This document shows, piece after piece, positions 9,697 to 18,597 of a stretch of DNA of 46,324 bases. Positions within the stretch are counted from its first letter, which is position 1. Each line of letters opens with the position of its first letter. The notes beneath the pieces are model-generated. The model saw nothing but the letters and a program-made list of their open reading frames with translations. It ran no database searches and had not been told where the DNA came from. Origin of the DNA: Clostridia bacterium (lineage in GTDB: Bacteria > Bacillota > Clostridia > TANB77 > CAG-465); contig JAFWCU010000005.1 in NCBI GenBank assembly GCA_017534305.1, forward strand, positions 1 to 46,324, written 5' to 3'. The translations under genes and the position numbers were made by a program.

Positions 9697-12600
9697 TTAT
9701 GCTTGTTTTGAAGCTTTAACTTTTCTAACAGTTACAAATGAAATTCCTGCAACGCAGATTACTCCTAAAACTGCTAGTGCAATTACTGGAATATCTCCTG
9801 TATTTACGAAGTCTATAATCATTTCATCTCCTGTTACATATACTCTATGTGGAGTTGTATCTATATTATATTCTTCTGGTGCTTCAAGTTCAGTATAAGT
9901 ATACCAACCTTGAGGTACATTTTCAAATACATAAATACCATTTTTATCAGTTACACCAGTTTTTGGCTCATATAATCCTTCTTCTTCACTCTTAAGTTCA
10001 AATTTACAGTTTGGAACAAGATTTCCTTTATCATCTGTTTTTACAAACTTAACATTTGTTGTAGGTCTATAGTTTTCAACCTCATGTATATCTGGTACAA
10101 ATCTTTTCATTTCTTCGTCATAATGACCAGTAAACTCATGTGGTTCTGTATTTAATTTGTATAATCTTCCATCTTCTTTATATACATCAGGAGCATCAGT
10201 CTCTGTGTAATAGAATTTAGCGTCTGGATTATCTTTGTATGGTACAAATGCATCACTTGGAATCCATGCTAAACCATCTTCACCTGTAATAGCGGAAACT
10301 AAAACTTTTCCATTTTCATCTGTAACTTCAAATCTACAGTTTGGTACATTTTTTCCAGTAAAGATATCTGTTTTATGTAAGAAAGTTGTCTTAGTTGTAT
10401 CATCAAAAACAGGTTTATATAATGCGCTTTCTAAATCAGAACTACTAATTGTAAATTCTATAGCATCGTCTTGTACTACATAATCTTCAGGAGCTTTTGT
10501 TTCTTTTAAGAAATATTGTCCTTTAGGAATTTCTTGCAATTTAAGAACACCAGAATTATTTGTTACAAATTTTGCAACGCTCTTTTCTCCAGTTTCTAAA
10601 TTAACTTCTTGAAGTTTTCTAGTACCATCTTTATCTAGCCATAATTCATATTCAGCACCAGAAACAAATTGATATCCTTTAGCTTGAATATATTCTGTTA
10701 ATTGTTCATCAGTCATATTTTTGATGTCTTCAATTATTTCTTGAGTTTTTTCTTCTAAGCCATCACTTTCAACTTTAGATCCAATTAACACTAACTTATC
10801 ATCAACTGTTGTAGATAGCTTAATTAATTTTGCATATCCATATTCAACATTGTTAACAACTTGTGGACCTGGAGTTGTTACAAGTGGTGTAACGCCATCG
10901 CCATTATATTCTAGTTCAAAATCTACTTGTTCTGTACTTAATGCATATGGATAAGATACATATAATTCTTTTACATAGTATTCACCTTGAGGAAGTTCAA
11001 CAGTTTCAAGTATACTGTTATCATCTGTTTCAAGTAAATCTACTAATGTATCAGCAGGGATAGCCATTTGACCATCATATGTTTCAATTGGTTGTTTAGT
11101 ATAAACACCAAATACTGCGTGTTTAGATTCTTCACCATTTGAATATTTGAATTGTTCAAATATTTTTTCAAAAGTAAAGTTTAGTTTTTGTCTTACATCT
11201 GTAATTTCTAATGTTGCTGTAGCAGATTCAACAAGTTGATTTTCATTTTCTGCAAGAACATATTTTGGTGTTGTATCTAGAAGATATCCATCAGGAACTT
11301 CATATTCAACAACTTTATATTTTCCTGGGAATAGATCCATTCTAGATTGAGCAATACCCTCGCTATTTGTAGTTATATCATCTACAAGTGTTCCATTTTC
11401 AGTTCTAAGAACTCCATCTGGAGTATAAATATCTTCATCTGCATAGATTTTATATGATACGCCTTCAAGACCAACTTGTGAATATACAGGTACAACTTTA
11501 TCTAAAGATACCTCATCACCATTTGTCTTAGTATATCTAACTTCTTCTGTTTGAGCACCAGTTACTTTTTCACCAGTCTTATATATTCTAATATTTACAT
11601 ATAGTGGTTGGTCACTCATATCTGTACCGATTTCTAACTCACCAGTATAAACTTGTCCTGGATAGATATCATCTAATTCTAATCCTGTAGCAACTTTGTT
11701 TACAGATACTGGTTTACCACCTTTTGTTGCATCTCCTAAATCTACTTCATTTTCTGGACGTCTTAGATTCTTTTGTAAGAAATATCCTTTAGGTGCATTT
11801 ATTTCATAGATTATATATTGACCAGGTTGTAATTTTTCTGGTGTATATAAATATCCATCACTATTTGTTTTAAATTTGTTGATACGTTTACCAACTCCAG
11901 CTCTCATTTCAACAAACTCATCTTTTTGTACATCATATAATTGGAATTCAGCTTCAGATAATTCTACAATTTCATTTGTTGTAGCATCCTTTTTAGTTAT
12001 TTTTAACCAAACTGGAACTGGTTCATCTGCTTCGATTCTATACTCTTGTTTGCATTGTGTTGGTATTTCAACAGCTTCTGGTTGAGTATAGAAGCTTGTA
12101 TTTTCACCATTATCTGCTTCTTTATCCTCAGTTATTGTATATTTTCCATAAGGGATAGTATTTGGGTAATATGTTGGTTTACTATCATGTACAGCTGTAG
12201 ATGTATGAGTATCATCATTTGTTTCAATGAATTCACCATAACCATTATCATCTAACTTAACTGTATAATAAATATCTGGATTTGAATCTAGAGTAAGTCT
12301 TAATATTGCACCAGCTGAAGGTACTTTATCTGAATCATTTTGTGCATCAACATTACTTCTATCTTCATCAAATTTTAATACATGTACTCTACCTCTAACA
12401 ACTGTATCATTAGATGTATCAACATGTGTTGTTAATCTTTCAGTTTGAGCAGCTGGATCTTGAATGAAATAATATTCATTTGGATCAGTTAAATATCCTT
12501 CTGCATATGAATACTCATAAATAACTCCATCTACTTCTTCTGTAGATTTAACTTTTTCTTTAACCATATAGTTTCCAACTAATAGTTCATCTGATGTAGC

Positions 12601-15264
12601 TGTCCAATAACCATCATCTAAATGATCTACAGTTATATCATATACATATTCTGTATAATCATCTGTCATAGGGTCATATCTCCATATTTCATAGACTGCC
12701 CCCTCTAGATTTGCATCACCTTGCATATAAGTTTTAGGATCAGCATCTGTTCTATCTGTATCCACTTTATGAATTTTGATTACCATTACTTTAGGGATAT
12801 CTACAAGATTTCCTTCAAGATCTAACCATTTTGTTTGTGGATTTTGATTTAATATTGTAGTTTCAAATGTTCCATCTTTTGGTTTATATGGAACAGTTTT
12901 AACTTTTTTATCTTCTCCAACTTTAAATGTAAATTTATCACATTTTAATGTTATAGGAGAAACTTTAGTTTCTTCAACTTCATATGTACCATATGGTAAA
13001 TCTTCTATAATACAATATCCTGTATCTCTAGTTGTTTCTGCAGTACATTTTCTAGAGAACTCATGATCTGTTCCCTTAGAAGATATTAATGTTGCAGTAA
13101 ACTCGCATTGATCTAGTGGAAATTGTGGTGTATTAGAAGTTTCGCCAACATGTTTTATTATTTCAAGATGATTTCTTACAGGTTCATTTTTTACTCTTTG
13201 AGTTAATGTAACAACATCTGGACCTTGTTCAGCGTTATTATAATACTCGCTATAAACTTTATTTCTGTAAGTAACTTCTTCTCCTGGAATTACAGCATCT
13301 GGATCAATTCCTTCAGGGAATGTTGTCTCTTTTAGATAATATTGACCAGTTCTCATTTTTTGAGAAATAGCATATCCATTATCATCAGTTGGTCCAATTT
13401 TAACAACATCACCATTTTTATCTATATATTGTCTTGTACATGCTTCATCCAAGTACACTGTAAATATAGCACCAGATATTTTAGCATCTGTAGCCTCTCC
13501 ATCTCTTAATAGAATTTCTTTATAAACTTCTATTTTCATTTCTTTTGGAGCATCTTCTATATTCATTGGAATTGTTTCGTTATGACGTTGAATAAACACT
13601 TCTCTATCTGCAACTGTATAAGCAGAAGCAGGAGTTACACATTCACTTAAAGTATATTTACCATAAGGAATATGAGTAAATTGACATACGCCATCACTTC
13701 CTGAAGTATTTGAATAATATACTTGGCTATTATCTTTTATTAGAGTCAATTTAAATTGTGCTCCCTCAAGATTAATAATTGGATCATAATCTGTTTGACC
13801 AAGTGTTTTAACTATTCTCAAATTTCCATATATAGGAGATTCAGGAGTTTCACAAGTTCCATTGTTTGCTGCTGCAGCATATTGCCCTGCATAAGTAACA
13901 GCTACAGGAACTCTATCTGTATTAATTAAGAAACCTTCAGAAGGTTCAGTTTCAACATAGTAATAGTTACCTATAGGTAAATCTGTTACATAATCTGTTG
14001 TACCATCTGCTTTAGTTACAATATTATCTCTAACTACTTGGTTTGCATTATATATTACTGTATCGCCTTCTTTAATTTGTTCAGCAGCATATAATGTAAA
14101 TTTTGCTCCTTGAATTGTAGCATCTCCAAGTGTTGCTCCTCTATGATCACCATCATATTTTGTAATAGTAACAGCTCCTCTTGGGAAAGAGTTATATCTT
14201 GTAAATGTAGCTGTTTGACCAGCACTTACCCCAACATTTACTGTTCTATTTGCTTCTTCATTTTTCATATTAGCTGGTGCTTGAGTTTCTGTAATTGTAT
14301 AAGTACCAATTGTGATATTATTTAATACAGCTCTACCATCACCACCAGTTGTTATATCCCAAGTTCCACCTGGTCCAGTAACATGGAATGTTGCTCCACT
14401 TCTTACTCTTCCGTGATTATCTTGTTTTACAACTGCTAAATTACCAACTGGAGTAATTGATCCACCAGCTTCTTCTCTGTTATATACAGATGAAGCTCCT
14501 CCACCAACTACAACAGTTTGTCCATTACTACTTGTATTGTTAGGACCATCATATACGTCAACCTCTTCCCAGTTTTGTCCTGACATTTCCGCATAGATAT
14601 GTGGATATACTGTGCCAGATAATGAATTATTGTCTACAACAAGTCTCCAATTATCTCCATCTCTTTGTAATCCACCCATATCACAAGAAACACCTGAGCC
14701 ACCTCTAATATAAATCCAGTTAGAAACCCAGTTGCTTCCTTCTAAGTGAAAATCCAATGAATGATTATTCATTAAATTCCATACATCAGTACCATTAGCG
14801 GCATTTAAAGCATTTTCATATACTGCAATAGCTCTGTTTACATAGCCATTACCTCTATCTAGGCCATAGATATCATAATCTCCATTTAATGCCCAGATTA
14901 CAGTTTGTTTTATTTGACGAGCGTTTTCATCGCCTAAGTCATTTACTTCACCTGTAGCTATAACATAAGCCATAGCTCTACCAACTCTAGCATCTCCACC
15001 TGTTGCTTGTGAATATTTTCCTAATCCATTATATGTATGATTTCCATTGAAAACAACATGTGGCTCAATACAATATACTGTTTCGTTTGTTTCTTTAAAA
15101 TAGAATCTCCAGTATAAGTTTGGTGTGCCTGGATGCCAAGGTAAAGTAATAATATTTGTACTACTTGTTTGAGTACCACCAGTTGTATAAGCATATACTT
15201 TAGGACCAAGTACAAGCACAACTGCAAGTAATACAAAAGCTAAAAGAAATTTTACCTTTTTCAT
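9697..15264 (-). CDS. Giant thioester-domain and CnaB-repeat surface adhesin
   Basis: This 1855-residue protein has a signal peptide (1-25, ending VYA). Residues about 26-190 carry both signatures of a thioester domain: a Cys in VYCIEPH (C65) and a Gln in KQTVIWAL (Q120), which in known Gram-positive adhesins form an internal Cys-Gln thioester that reacts with host amines. From about 273 to 1815 roughly 12-13 CnaB/SpaA-like beta domains follow, many with the ETxAP/KETKAPEDY pattern around the isopeptide Glu. The tail is VNTGD, a hydrophobic helix and VRKVKASKQA; there is no LPXTG. An AAGGGG site precedes the ATG. It has its own terminator and sits between rpsO and asnS. A covalent host-binding role is inferred from the domains. 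Confidence 0.92.
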   Translation of the reverse strand: MKKVKFLLAFVLLAVVLVLGPKVYAYTTGGTQTSSTNIITLPWHPGTPNLYWRFYFKETNETVYCIEPHVVFNGNHTYNGLGKYSQATGGDARVGRAMAYVIATGEVNDLGDENARQIKQTVIWALNGDYDIYGLDRGNGYVNRAIAVYENALNAANGTDVWNLMNNHSLDFHLEGSNWVSNWIYIRGGSGVSCDMGGLQRDGDNWRLVVDNNSLSGTVYPHIYAEMSGQNWEEVDVYDGPNNTSSNGQTVVVGGGASSVYNREEAGGSITPVGNLAVVKQDNHGRVRSGATFHVTGPGGTWDITTGGDGRAVLNNITIGTYTITETQAPANMKNEEANRTVNVGVSAGQTATFTRYNSFPRGAVTITKYDGDHRGATLGDATIQGAKFTLYAAEQIKEGDTVIYNANQVVRDNIVTKADGTTDYVTDLPIGNYYYVETEPSEGFLINTDRVPVAVTYAGQYAAAANNGTCETPESPIYGNLRIVKTLGQTDYDPIINLEGAQFKLTLIKDNSQVYYSNTSGSDGVCQFTHIPYGKYTLSECVTPASAYTVADREVFIQRHNETIPMNIEDAPKEMKIEVYKEILLRDGEATDAKISGAIFTVYLDEACTRQYIDKNGDVVKIGPTDDNGYAISQKMRTGQYYLKETTFPEGIDPDAVIPGEEVTYRNKVYSEYYNNAEQGPDVVTLTQRVKNEPVRNHLEIIKHVGETSNTPQFPLDQCEFTATLISSKGTDHEFSRKCTAETTRDTGYCIIEDLPYGTYEVEETKVSPITLKCDKFTFKVGEDKKVKTVPYKPKDGTFETTILNQNPQTKWLDLEGNLVDIPKVMVIKIHKVDTDRTDADPKTYMQGDANLEGAVYEIWRYDPMTDDYTEYVYDITVDHLDDGYWTATSDELLVGNYMVKEKVKSTEEVDGVIYEYSYAEGYLTDPNEYYFIQDPAAQTERLTTHVDTSNDTVVRGRVHVLKFDEDRSNVDAQNDSDKVPSAGAILRLTLDSNPDIYYTVKLDDNGYGEFIETNDDTHTSTAVHDSKPTYYPNTIPYGKYTITEDKEADNGENTSFYTQPEAVEIPTQCKQEYRIEADEPVPVWLKITKKDATTNEIVELSEAEFQLYDVQKDEFVEMRAGVGKRINKFKTNSDGYLYTPEKLQPGQYIIYEINAPKGYFLQKNLRRPENEVDLGDATKGGKPVSVNKVATGLELDDIYPGQVYTGELEIGTDMSDQPLYVNIRIYKTGEKVTGAQTEEVRYTKTNGDEVSLDKVVPVYSQVGLEGVSYKIYADEDIYTPDGVLRTENGTLVDDITTNSEGIAQSRMDLFPGKYKVVEYEVPDGYLLDTTPKYVLAENENQLVESATATLEITDVRQKLNFTFEKIFEQFKYSNGEESKHAVFGVYTKQPIETYDGQMAIPADTLVDLLETDDNSILETVELPQGEYYVKELYVSYPYALSTEQVDFELEYNGDGVTPLVTTPGPQVVNNVEYGYAKLIKLSTTVDDKLVLIGSKVESDGLEEKTQEIIEDIKNMTDEQLTEYIQAKGYQFVSGAEYELWLDKDGTRKLQEVNLETGEKSVAKFVTNNSGVLKLQEIPKGQYFLKETKAPEDYVVQDDAIEFTISSSDLESALYKPVFDDTTKTTFLHKTDIFTGKNVPNCRFEVTDENGKVLVSAITGEDGLAWIPSDAFVPYKDNPDAKFYYTETDAPDVYKEDGRLYKLNTEPHEFTGHYDEEMKRFVPDIHEVENYRPTTNVKFVKTDDKGNLVPNCKFELKSEEEGLYEPKTGVTDKNGIYVFENVPQGWYTYTELEAPEEYNIDTTPHRVYVTGDEMIIDFVNTGDIPVIALAVLGVICVAGISFVTVRKVKASKQA

Positions 15265-15401
15265 ATATATCCCCTTTCTTGCTATAAAAATTATATATTA
15301 AAATACAATTCATAATAATTATATAATATATTTGTATATATGAAATCCAAAAAGGCTAAATTACATCATTTTTTTCACTTTTTGCAATACTAATGTAACA
15401 C

Positions 15402-15427
15402 AAAAAAAGAAGTGGTTTCCCACTTCT
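15402..15427 (-). terminator. Terminator after rpsO
   Basis: Minus strand GAAGTGG-GAAA-CCACTTC stem-loop followed by at least seven T residues, 20 bases past the rpsO stop. Confidence 0.88.
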
Positions 15428-15446
15428 TAATTTTACGTATTTAGAA

Positions 15447-15710
15447 TTATTTTCTTAATCCTAGTTTTGCAATAATATCTCTGTATCTTTCGATATCTCT
15501 AGATTCAAGATATTTTAAAAGTCTTTTTCTTTTTCCAACCATGATTAATAGTCCACGTCTTGAGTGTTCGTCATGTTTGTGAACTTTAAGGTGTTCTGTA
15601 AGTTCGTTGATTCTTTCTGTAAGTAGTGCAATTTGTACTTCAGCAGAACCAGTGTCTTTTTCACCTCTTGCATAAGTTGTTAAAATTTCACTTTTTCTTT
15701 CTTTAGTCAT
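15447..15710 (-). CDS. rpsO: 30S ribosomal protein S15
   Basis: The 87-residue protein binds 16S rRNA in the small-subunit platform. Diagnostic segments are [41 protein letters not shown] and [17 protein letters not shown]; length matches the family (about 89). A strong AAGGAGG site precedes the ATG. It lies downstream of an M23 peptidase gene and ends in its own terminator. A foldable leader (15735-15784) hints at S15 autoregulation. Confidence 0.98.
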   Translation of the reverse strand: MTKERKSEILTTYARGEKDTGSAEVQIALLTERINELTEHLKVHKHDEHSRRGLLIMVGKRKRLLKYLESRDIERYRDIIAKLGLRK

Positions 15711-15734
15711 TGACTTTTCCTCCTTCTTAACATG

Positions 15735-15784
15735 CCTATTGCCAAGATGTACTGAGGTATAAAACGTATCATCTGAGCTATAGG
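15735..15784 (-). promoter_or_regulatory. Candidate rpsO leader structure (possible S15 autoregulation)
   Basis: On the minus strand an outer helix CCTAT/ATAGG encloses an inner helix AGATG/CATCT with an internal loop containing GCTC and GG. The element ends about 15 bases before the rpsO ribosome binding site. Several S15 mRNAs are known to bind S15 in their leaders, with different folds in different phyla. The match here is only to the idea of such a leader, not to a specific family. Confidence 0.35.
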
Positions 15785-15818
15785 TGATTTATAATAAATT
15801 ACAAATGTAATCTATTTA

Positions 15819-16820
15819 CTAATTACAAGCATTTAAGTATGGCCATGGGTTAACTGATACACCATTAAGTTTAACCTCAAAGTGTAAGTGGTTACCTGTA
15901 GCCCAACCAGTCATACCGATACCACCTATTGTGTCACCAGCATTAACAACTTGACCAGCTGTTACATAAATAGCACTTTGGTGAGCGTAAATTGTAACTA
16001 ATCCATTACCATGGTTAATTTTTACACAGTTACCATAACCAGATGAATCCCAACCAGCAAATACTACTGTACCACCCATATAAGCATATATAGGAGTACC
16101 TGTAGATCCAGCTAAGTCGATACCATTATGTCCATAATATCCCCAATAGTCACAGTTAACTGTGTGAGATACTGTTGGCCAACATTTTGTACCGTCAGCA
16201 ACAGCAGCCACAGCTCCTGTATATACAGAAGCAGTGTATTGGTTAGAAACATAAACTGGTTCTTCATAAACAGGTTCAACCGGTTTATTTCTATCAATTA
16301 CGCTAGCTAAGATATCGTCAGCTCTATCTGTAGAAGTTATACCTTCAAGCTCTGAAACTTTTTCTACAGTAATTTTAGCATCAACGTTATCTATTTCAGC
16401 TTTAAGTTTTTCAATATAATCTTCAGCTTGTTCTTCAGCTGTAAATTTCATTTCCTCACCATCTACCACTAAATCATAGATAGTATATTCTGTTTTAATT
16501 TCAGCTCTAAGATTTGTATAAACGTTTTGTTCTTCTAAAACTGAGTCCTTGATGTAACTTTGTTCAAATGTAGGCTCACTTTCTAGATATACTTTAACAT
16601 TTTCGTCTATACTTTGTTTTTCAGCAACTAAGTCATTATATACTTCATCAAATTGTTGTTCGTCTGTAAAGTATCCTACAAACTCACCATTAATATATGT
16701 CTTAACTGCTGGTTTATATGTATTAAGTACAGTTAAATATACTGCAGTGAATATCATAGCAATAGACATTGCTGTAAATAATACGAATTTTAGTGTACTG
16801 AGCACACCTTTCTTTCCCAT
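15819..16820 (-). CDS. M23-family peptidoglycan endopeptidase, membrane anchored
   Basis: A 333-residue protein with an N-terminal membrane segment (about residues 10-32), an extracellular region of about 150 residues, and a C-terminal LytM/M23 domain with zinc-site motifs HNGIDLAG and NHLHFE plus the YAHQSAIYV histidine. M23 enzymes cut peptide cross-links in peptidoglycan. The start is uncertain: the ATG at 16820 is the first in-frame ATG, but the nearest purine-rich site (GGAAGG) is about 14 bases away. An in-frame GTG at 16859 lies practically at the predicted transcription start of the proximal promoter. Two promoters precede the gene. Confidence 0.9.
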   Translation of the reverse strand: MGKKGVLSTLKFVLFTAMSIAMIFTAVYLTVLNTYKPAVKTYINGEFVGYFTDEQQFDEVYNDLVAEKQSIDENVKVYLESEPTFEQSYIKDSVLEEQNVYTNLRAEIKTEYTIYDLVVDGEEMKFTAEEQAEDYIEKLKAEIDNVDAKITVEKVSELEGITSTDRADDILASVIDRNKPVEPVYEEPVYVSNQYTASVYTGAVAAVADGTKCWPTVSHTVNCDYWGYYGHNGIDLAGSTGTPIYAYMGGTVVFAGWDSSGYGNCVKINHGNGLVTIYAHQSAIYVTAGQVVNAGDTIGGIGMTGWATGNHLHFEVKLNGVSVNPWPYLNACN

Positions 16821-16866
16821 AATTAAAATTTGCACCTTCCTTTTATATAGGTTACACACACATTAT

Positions 16867-16895
16867 ATTATAACATTTTTAACCTATTTTGTCAA
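16867..16895 (-). promoter_or_regulatory. Proximal promoter of the M23 peptidase gene
   Basis: Perfect TTGACA (16890-16895), 17-base spacer and perfect TATAAT (16867-16872) on the minus strand. The gap 16821-17136 (316 bases, the longest gene-free stretch) holds this promoter, the distal one, and the divergent nfeD promoter; no gene is seen in it. Confidence 0.88.
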
Positions 16896-16931
16896 ATTGC
16901 ACTTATTTTTTATTGTTCCAGAAGCATGTAT

Positions 16932-16960
16932 ATTCTAGCACAGTCGATTTTGTTTGTCAA
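16932..16960 (-). promoter_or_regulatory. Distal promoter of the M23 peptidase gene
   Basis: Perfect TTGACA (16955-16960), 17-base spacer and TAGAAT (16932-16937) on the minus strand, 65 bases upstream of the proximal promoter. Confidence 0.8.
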
Positions 16961-17008
16961 GTATTTCCATTTTTTGTAATATTGGTAACAATTTCTTAAC
17001 CTTTATAT

Positions 17009-17036
17009 AATAAAGTATATTAAATTGTACTTTATT
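17009..17036. repeat. Inverted repeat upstream of the nfeD promoter
   Basis: AATAAAGTA (17009-17017) and its exact complement TACTTTATT (17028-17036) are separated by 10 bases. It ends 23 bases before the nfeD -35 box. It could be an operator, or chance in AT-rich DNA. Confidence 0.35.
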
Positions 17037-17059
17037 TATTATAATATGTTGCTAAAATC

Positions 17060-17088
17060 TTGTTATTTAGATAAAATTATAGTATAAT
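17060..17088 (+). promoter_or_regulatory. Promoter of the nfeD-SPFH operon
   Basis: TTGTTA (17060-17065), 17-base spacer and TATAAT (17083-17088), with the nfeD ribosome binding site 33 bases further on. Confidence 0.8.
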
Positions 17089-17136
17089 AGTATTAGATGA
17101 GTGAATAATTTCGCCAGCACAAAGGAGGGATTTTTT

Positions 17137-17577
17137 ATGTTACCTATGTGGGCAATATGGCTAATTGCCAGTGGTATTTTCTTCTTAGGAGAAATATTTA
17201 CCATTTCATTCTTATTATTCTGGCCAGGTGTTGGAGCATTTCTTGCTTTCTTAACAAGTTTAATTGCGCCAGAAAATTTAGTAGCACAAATTATGGTATT
17301 TGTAATTTCTACTGTTCTTATGATTCTATTTACTAAACCATTAGTAAATAAACTATTTAAAAACAAAGACAATACAAATATGAATAACAGTGCAGTACTT
17401 GGCAAAAAAGGTATTGTTGTTAAAGCAATAAACAACGCAAACCCTGTTGGACAAGTAAAAGTAAACGGCGAACTATGGTCTGCAATAAAATCTGAAAAAG
17501 ATAAACCTATCAATGAAGGTGAAAGCGTTATCATCGAAAAGATTGATGGAGTTAAACTTTTAGTTAGAAAACCATAA
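17137..17577 (+). CDS. NfeD-family membrane protein
   Basis: A 146-residue protein with two or three hydrophobic segments in its first 70 residues (MWAIWLIASGIFFLGEIF, and MVFVISTVLMILF) and a C-terminal OB-fold domain of NfeD type (VLGKKGIVVKA, WSAIKSEKDKPINEGESVII). NfeD proteins are partners of SPFH/flotillin-like proteins in membrane microdomains. I chose the ATG at 17137 because a strong AAAGGAGGG site sits 8 bases upstream; an earlier in-frame GTG lacks one. It overlaps the ribosome binding site of the SPFH gene, so the two are co-translated. Confidence 0.9.
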   Translation: MLPMWAIWLIASGIFFLGEIFTISFLLFWPGVGAFLAFLTSLIAPENLVAQIMVFVISTVLMILFTKPLVNKLFKNKDNTNMNNSAVLGKKGIVVKAINNANPVGQVKVNGELWSAIKSEKDKPINEGESVIIEKIDGVKLLVRKP

Positions 17578-17591
17578 GGAGGTAATTATAT

Positions 17592-18536
17592 ATGGCTTTT
17601 GTTTTTATTATTATTCTTATTTTAGTTTTCGTAATAGTAGTTGCTGCTGCATCTATTAAAGTCGTAAAACAATCTGAAGTAAAAATTATCGAAAGATTCG
17701 GTAAATATAGCTTCACTGCTGAAGCAGGTCTTAACATTATACTACCATTCGTAGATAAAGTTAGAGCTGTTGTTAGTTTAAAACAACAAACAATGGACGT
17801 TACTCCACAAAGTGTTATCACTAAAGATAACGTTACAATCACTATCGATACAGTTGTGTTCTATCAAATAATGGACCCAGTTAAAGCTGTATACGAAATT
17901 GAAAGTTTACAAAAAGGTATAGCATACATTGCTATCACAACAATTCGTGATATCGTTGGTAAAATGGATCTTGATGCTACATTCTCTTCTAGAGATGCAA
18001 TCAACAATCAATTAAGAGATGTTCTTGATGAAGCAACAGATAAATGGGGATGTAAAGTTGATCGTGTTGAAATCAAAGATATTAAACCACCTGCAGACAT
18101 TAGAGATGCAATGGAAAAACAAATGAACGCTGAAAGAAATAAAAGAGCAATAATCCTTGAAGCTGAAGGTAAACGTCAAGCAGACATTACACTAGCTGAA
18201 GGTACAAAACAATCTACAATTCTTAACGCAGAAGCTGAAAGAGAATCTTCAATCAGAAGAGCTCAAGGTATTAGAGAATCTAAAATACTTGAAGCTGAAG
18301 GTAATGCTGAAGCTATTAAGAAAGTTGCAGAAGCTAAAGCTGAAGAAATTAAAATGGTATACGGAGCTATAATGGCTGCTAAACCAGATGATAAACTAGT
18401 AGCAATCAAATCATTAGAAGCTTTAAAAGATGTTTCAAATGGTACTGCAAACAAAGTATTTATTCCATTTGATGCAACTAAAGCTATGGGTGCTCTAGGA
18501 GCTTTAAGTGACGTAGCAGATAAAAAAACTAAATAG
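17592..18536 (+). CDS. SPFH/band-7 (stomatin-like) membrane protein
   Basis: A 314-residue member of the stomatin/QmcA group. It has an N-terminal membrane anchor (residues about 2-22), the band-7 domain (VVKQSEVKIIERFGKY, ITIDTVVFYQIMDPVKAVY, TTIRDIVGKMDLDATFSSRD) and a long alpha-helical stretch rich in EAEGKRQA, EAERESSIRR and KVAEAKAEEIK that drives oligomerisation in this family. Such proteins form ring or cage assemblies at the membrane and often act with NfeD or membrane proteases. It starts 14 bases after nfeD with an AAGGAGG site inside the nfeD stop region. Confidence 0.95.
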   Translation: MAFVFIIILILVFVIVVAAASIKVVKQSEVKIIERFGKYSFTAEAGLNIILPFVDKVRAVVSLKQQTMDVTPQSVITKDNVTITIDTVVFYQIMDPVKAVYEIESLQKGIAYIAITTIRDIVGKMDLDATFSSRDAINNQLRDVLDEATDKWGCKVDRVEIKDIKPPADIRDAMEKQMNAERNKRAIILEAEGKRQADITLAEGTKQSTILNAEAERESSIRRAQGIRESKILEAEGNAEAIKKVAEAKAEEIKMVYGAIMAAKPDDKLVAIKSLEALKDVSNGTANKVFIPFDATKAMGALGALSDVADKKTK

Positions 18537-18560
18537 TAGATTATAAAAAAGGTAAAATAA

Positions 18561-18596
18561 AAGAGTGATAATTTAATTTATCACTCTTCTTTTTTG
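18561..18596. terminator. Bidirectional terminator between the SPFH and protease genes
   Basis: AAGAGTGATAA and TTATCACTCTT form an 11-bp stem, followed by CTTTTTT on the plus strand and an AT-rich TTATTTTA tract on the minus strand. The two genes converge here. The same stem recurs at 20719-20745. Confidence 0.85.
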
Positions 18597-18597
18597 T

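Noticed and set aside
9697..15264. LPXTG sorting signal in the adhesin
   Set aside because: The C-terminal tail has VNTGD before the hydrophobic segment and no LPXTG-like pentapeptide.
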